Origin: Oehlia diaphana
Taxonomy: Eukaryota; Glomeromycota; Glomeromycetes; Glomerales; Glomeraceae
Assembly: GCA_003833135.1 (NCBI GenBank)
Contig: QZLH01001143.1
Location: forward strand, 1-13,673
Direction: 5' to 3'
Length of the DNA: 13,673 bases
In this document: positions 11,665 through 13,673 of the stretch, in pieces
Position numbering within the stretch: the stretch's first letter is position 1
Layout of the letters: each line of letters opens with the position of its first letter
Translations under genes and position numbers: made by a program
Notes under the pieces: generated by a model
The model's database searches: none
Told to the model about the DNA's origin: nothing
Seen by the model: only the letters and a program-made list of their open reading frames with translations

Positions 11665-11751
11665 GTTATTTACTGATCTAGTTTAATATATAAATGGGTC
11701 ATCATCCTTTGGATAATAACCCATTTATATACTACTAGATTAGTAAATAAC
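11665..11751. repeat. foldback B, arms of about 37 bp
   Basis: The left arm starts GTTATTTACTGATCTAG (11665) and runs through TATATAAATGGGT to about 11702. The right arm, about 11714-11751, is its reverse complement with a few mismatches and a small gap. The loop is about 12 nt (CATCCTTTGGA). It is the longest regular stem in the window and follows foldback A after only 4 bp. Confidence 0.75.
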
Positions 11752-11769
11752 TAATACTTATTATACAGA

Positions 11770-11920
11770 CAAATAGGATCATGTTGTTTTTAACATACTG
11801 ATATTTTTAGATAAATTATTATTGCGTAAATATCTTTGATATTTTTGACGCATTATGTCATATAGATTATTATCATACATTTACTATGCTTTCCATATAA
11901 AACATGATCTTAGACATTTG
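11770..11920. repeat. foldback C, outer arms plus inner hairpin
   Basis: CAAATAGGATCATGTTGTTTT (from 11770) pairs imperfectly with AAAACATGATCTTAGACATTTG (ending at 11920). Between them lies a hairpin TGCGT-AAATATC-TTT-GATATTT-(TTG)-ACGCA at 11823-11852. The arms carry several mismatches and gaps, so it is more decayed than its neighbour B. Confidence 0.45.
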
Positions 11921-11924
11921 CATA

Positions 11925-12015
11925 ATAATACAGTTATTAGGTAGGGGGGTTAAAATATTATCTGAATTGCTTCGCAGTTTGGTAATATTTCAACTCTCTA
12001 CCCAATAACTATTAT
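11925..12015. repeat. foldback D, 91-nt hairpin
   Basis: The left arm ATAATACAGTTATTAGGTAG (from 11925) continues through GGGGGTTAAAATATTAT. The right arm GTAATATTTCAACTCTCTAC continues through CCAATAACTATTAT to 12015. About three quarters of the positions pair, with G-T wobbles. The terminal part AATTGC-TTC-GCAGTT can close as a short stem. Its size and shape also resemble a small-RNA hairpin precursor, which cannot be decided from sequence. Confidence 0.6.
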
Positions 12016-13560
12016 ATATATTATATAAATAATTTCTTTTTTTATTATTATTTTCAAATTAGTGTAATCTATATATATCCCCTATTTAAGGTAATTGGTA
12101 TTTATAAATCTAAAAAATCCAGAATTTTCTAGAAATTTTATATAGAAATTTTAATTATTTAAATAGATTTCTTTGAAACTTTATGTAATACTACTATACT
12201 TTTAAGAAAAACTACTTAAATAACTGAAAATTTCTAATATTTCCTCTGGTAATTACTAATAATTGAAAAAATCTGAATTATCAGATTTGTGAATATCAAT
12301 TTTTTTAAAGAAATAACTCATAAAAGGTCACATTAATTTAAAAATGACAATAAATTAAAAATTATTGATAATAACTTTATTTAATACTTATAATATAGTA
12401 GTAATAAATAAAAAAAAATAAATTTGTATCTTTATTTTTTATATTATAATAAACTTAAACTTATATATTTAATTATAACCAAATTTTTAACTTATAATAT
12501 ATCAATAATATTATTTAATAATAAAGTTTACATTTTAAAATTTAGATTTTATTTTAATTTTCTTTTTTTTAATTTATATTATTACTTTAATTTATGTAAA
12601 AAGTAGAAAAATCAACTATTAGTATAGAATTTAAAGACATAGTAAATTAAGTATTAATTTTTAAAATATAATATAAAAACTAAAAATATTAGTATTTGAC
12701 CAACTTTTTACCAGAAGTCTGGTAAAATTTTTAATCATTAGAAATAACTTTTCTATAAACTAAAAAGAAAAAATACCATATATTATGGGTTATAGTATTC
12801 CCCTATGCATAATATCCTTTTAAAAAATTTCATAGAATTGTATAGTATTCTGAGAAGTGTTTACATTTATCTTGTGATTCAGTAATCAAATTTGAGCGAT
12901 CTTTTTTTATTTGATAGCTCTTATTAAGCTTTTCAAAATAAAAAAAATTGCTCAAATTGGACTGGTAAATCATGTAATATTTGTAAAAAATAGAATGTTT
13001 AAGTTTATTTAGTATTCAGAGATACAAGTTAAACTTCTGATTTTTGCAAATACCTAGGGTACTATGACTTGTGATATATAGTACCTTTTTTTTTTATATT
13101 GCAATTAATAAATTTTTCCTTTTAGTCATAGAAAAATTATTTCTAATAATTAAAAATTTGGGAATTACTAACTGTCACTTAAGTGATTATCGTCTGGATT
13201 TTTTTTTCAAATATGTCACATGATGTATAATATATAAATATAACTATTATCCATTTATAATTATTATTTTACTTAGTTAATTCAATGGTTAGAATGCTCA
13301 ATAATTTTTTTTTTATTTTAAAAGTGCAATTTCAATTTCTACACTAGACCTTTAATTTTTTTTGTTAACAATATAATACCATGTGTAAAAATGCGTTAAT
13401 ATATTATGATACTAATAATTATATAATATATCATGATATTACATATTAGTGTATTATACAGTATTATATGAGCTAATTTCGCTCATCTTCAATTTTATCA
13501 CATGTGATTATTGTAAAACTGCTATAGTATTACGCATATTGAATTTACTACATCTAAGGT
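12016..13560. other. extremely AT-rich non-coding DNA with scattered hairpins
   Basis: No convincing gene. The one open frame of 60 codons (12424-12606, +) is almost entirely Phe/Tyr/Leu/Ile/Asn/Lys, as expected from A/T sequence. Small perfect stems recur: 12269-12288 (AAATCTGA/TCAGATTT), 12706-12727 (TTTTACCAG/CTGGTAAAA), 12780-12815 (ATATTATG/CATAATAT), 13058-13085 (GGTACTAT/ATAGTACC), and a 12-bp palindrome ATCACATGTGAT at 13497-13508. TATAGTATTC occurs twice (12791, 12841). Confidence 0.55.
12886..12961. repeat. foldback with AATTTGAGC arms, 76 nt
   Basis: The left arm TCAAATTTGAGCGATCTTTTT (from 12886) pairs with AAAAATTGCTCAAATTGGA (ending 12961). The inside can pair further as ATTTGA/TCAAAAT and AGCT/AGCT. 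It is a nearly continuous stem with a small loop, in otherwise featureless AT-rich DNA. Confidence 0.55.
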
Positions 13561-13565
13561 TGCTT

Positions 13566-13667
13566 GCCGAAACCTTCTTAATAACTGCCGAAACCTATAC
13601 GGAAAATGCCGAAACTATATTAAATCATATTAAAAATCCTGCCGAAACTTTGCCGAAATGCCGAAAC
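13566..13667 (+). repeat. cluster of six GCCGAAAC motifs
   Basis: GCCGAAAC occurs at 13566, 13587, 13608, 13641 and 13660, with GCCGAAAT at 13652, all in the same orientation. The first three are exactly 21 bp apart; the later gaps are 33, 11 and 8 bp. An octamer with four C/G bases repeated six times within 102 bp of AT-rich DNA is not chance. It is probably the sub-terminal or internal repeat of a mobile element that continues past the window edge. Related motifs occur at 431-540 at the left edge. Confidence 0.7.
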
Positions 13668-13673
13668 CCCCAT

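Noticed and set aside
12424..12606. Plus-strand frame of 60 codons
   Set aside because: It is almost only Phe, Tyr, Leu, Ile, Asn and Lys, as expected from random A/T sequence; no start context or motif.
13566..13667. CRISPR-like array
   Set aside because: The repeat is only 8 bp, spacing is irregular after the third copy and the genome is eukaryotic.

Overview
The window looks like a nuclear segment of a very AT-rich fungal genome, most likely an arbuscular mycorrhizal fungus (Glomeromycotina, Rhizophagus-like). The reasons are the strong AT bias, genes cut into many exons by short GT-AG introns (mostly 52-92 nt), fungal-type GRR1 and Ded1 proteins, and a decayed FAR1/MULE transposase of a type I associate from memory with Rhizophagus. 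Taxon and family names rest on recognition by eye; no database search was run.

Layout, left to right. 1-330: C-terminal piece of a mobile-element-type ORF on the + strand, broken by one stop. 331-589: non-coding, with a tandem duplication, an inverted repeat and GCCGAAA-type motifs. 590-2982 (-): relic of a FAR1/MULE transposase with an N-terminal Asn/Tyr-Asp-rich region, DNA-binding-like domain, transposase core and SWIM-like zinc finger, broken by many stops and frameshifts. 2983-3820: AT-rich upstream region of GRR1. 3821-5690 (+): GRR1-like F-box/LRR protein in two exons (581 aa). 5691-6068: spacer between two convergent genes. 6069-7583 (-): peroxisomal delta(3,5)-delta(2,4)-dienoyl-CoA isomerase (ECH1-like) in ten exons (277 aa, ending SKL). 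7847-11001 (-): DED1/DDX3-type DEAD-box RNA helicase in about fourteen exons (731 aa). 11002-13673: no convincing gene, only a possible small ORF, a run of consecutive foldbacks at 11575-12015, scattered hairpins to about 13.1 kb, and a dense GCCGAAAC cluster at the right edge.

The three intact genes are housekeeping genes from different pathways: SCF ubiquitin-ligase substrate recognition, peroxisomal oxidation of unsaturated fatty acids, and translation initiation/RNA remodelling. ECH1 and DED1 are tandem on the minus strand; GRR1 converges on ECH1. Nothing suggests they form one pathway. Exon coordinates were built by hand from splice sites, reading-frame phase and family motifs.

The points most worth a second look are a Trp-spaced disordered tail on the helicase that resembles Argonaute-hook sequences, an in-frame 84-nt intron in its Gln-rich tail that may be an exitron-like or decayed coding segment, a tandemly duplicated 5' splice site in ECH1, and the foldback run downstream of position 11.5 kb.
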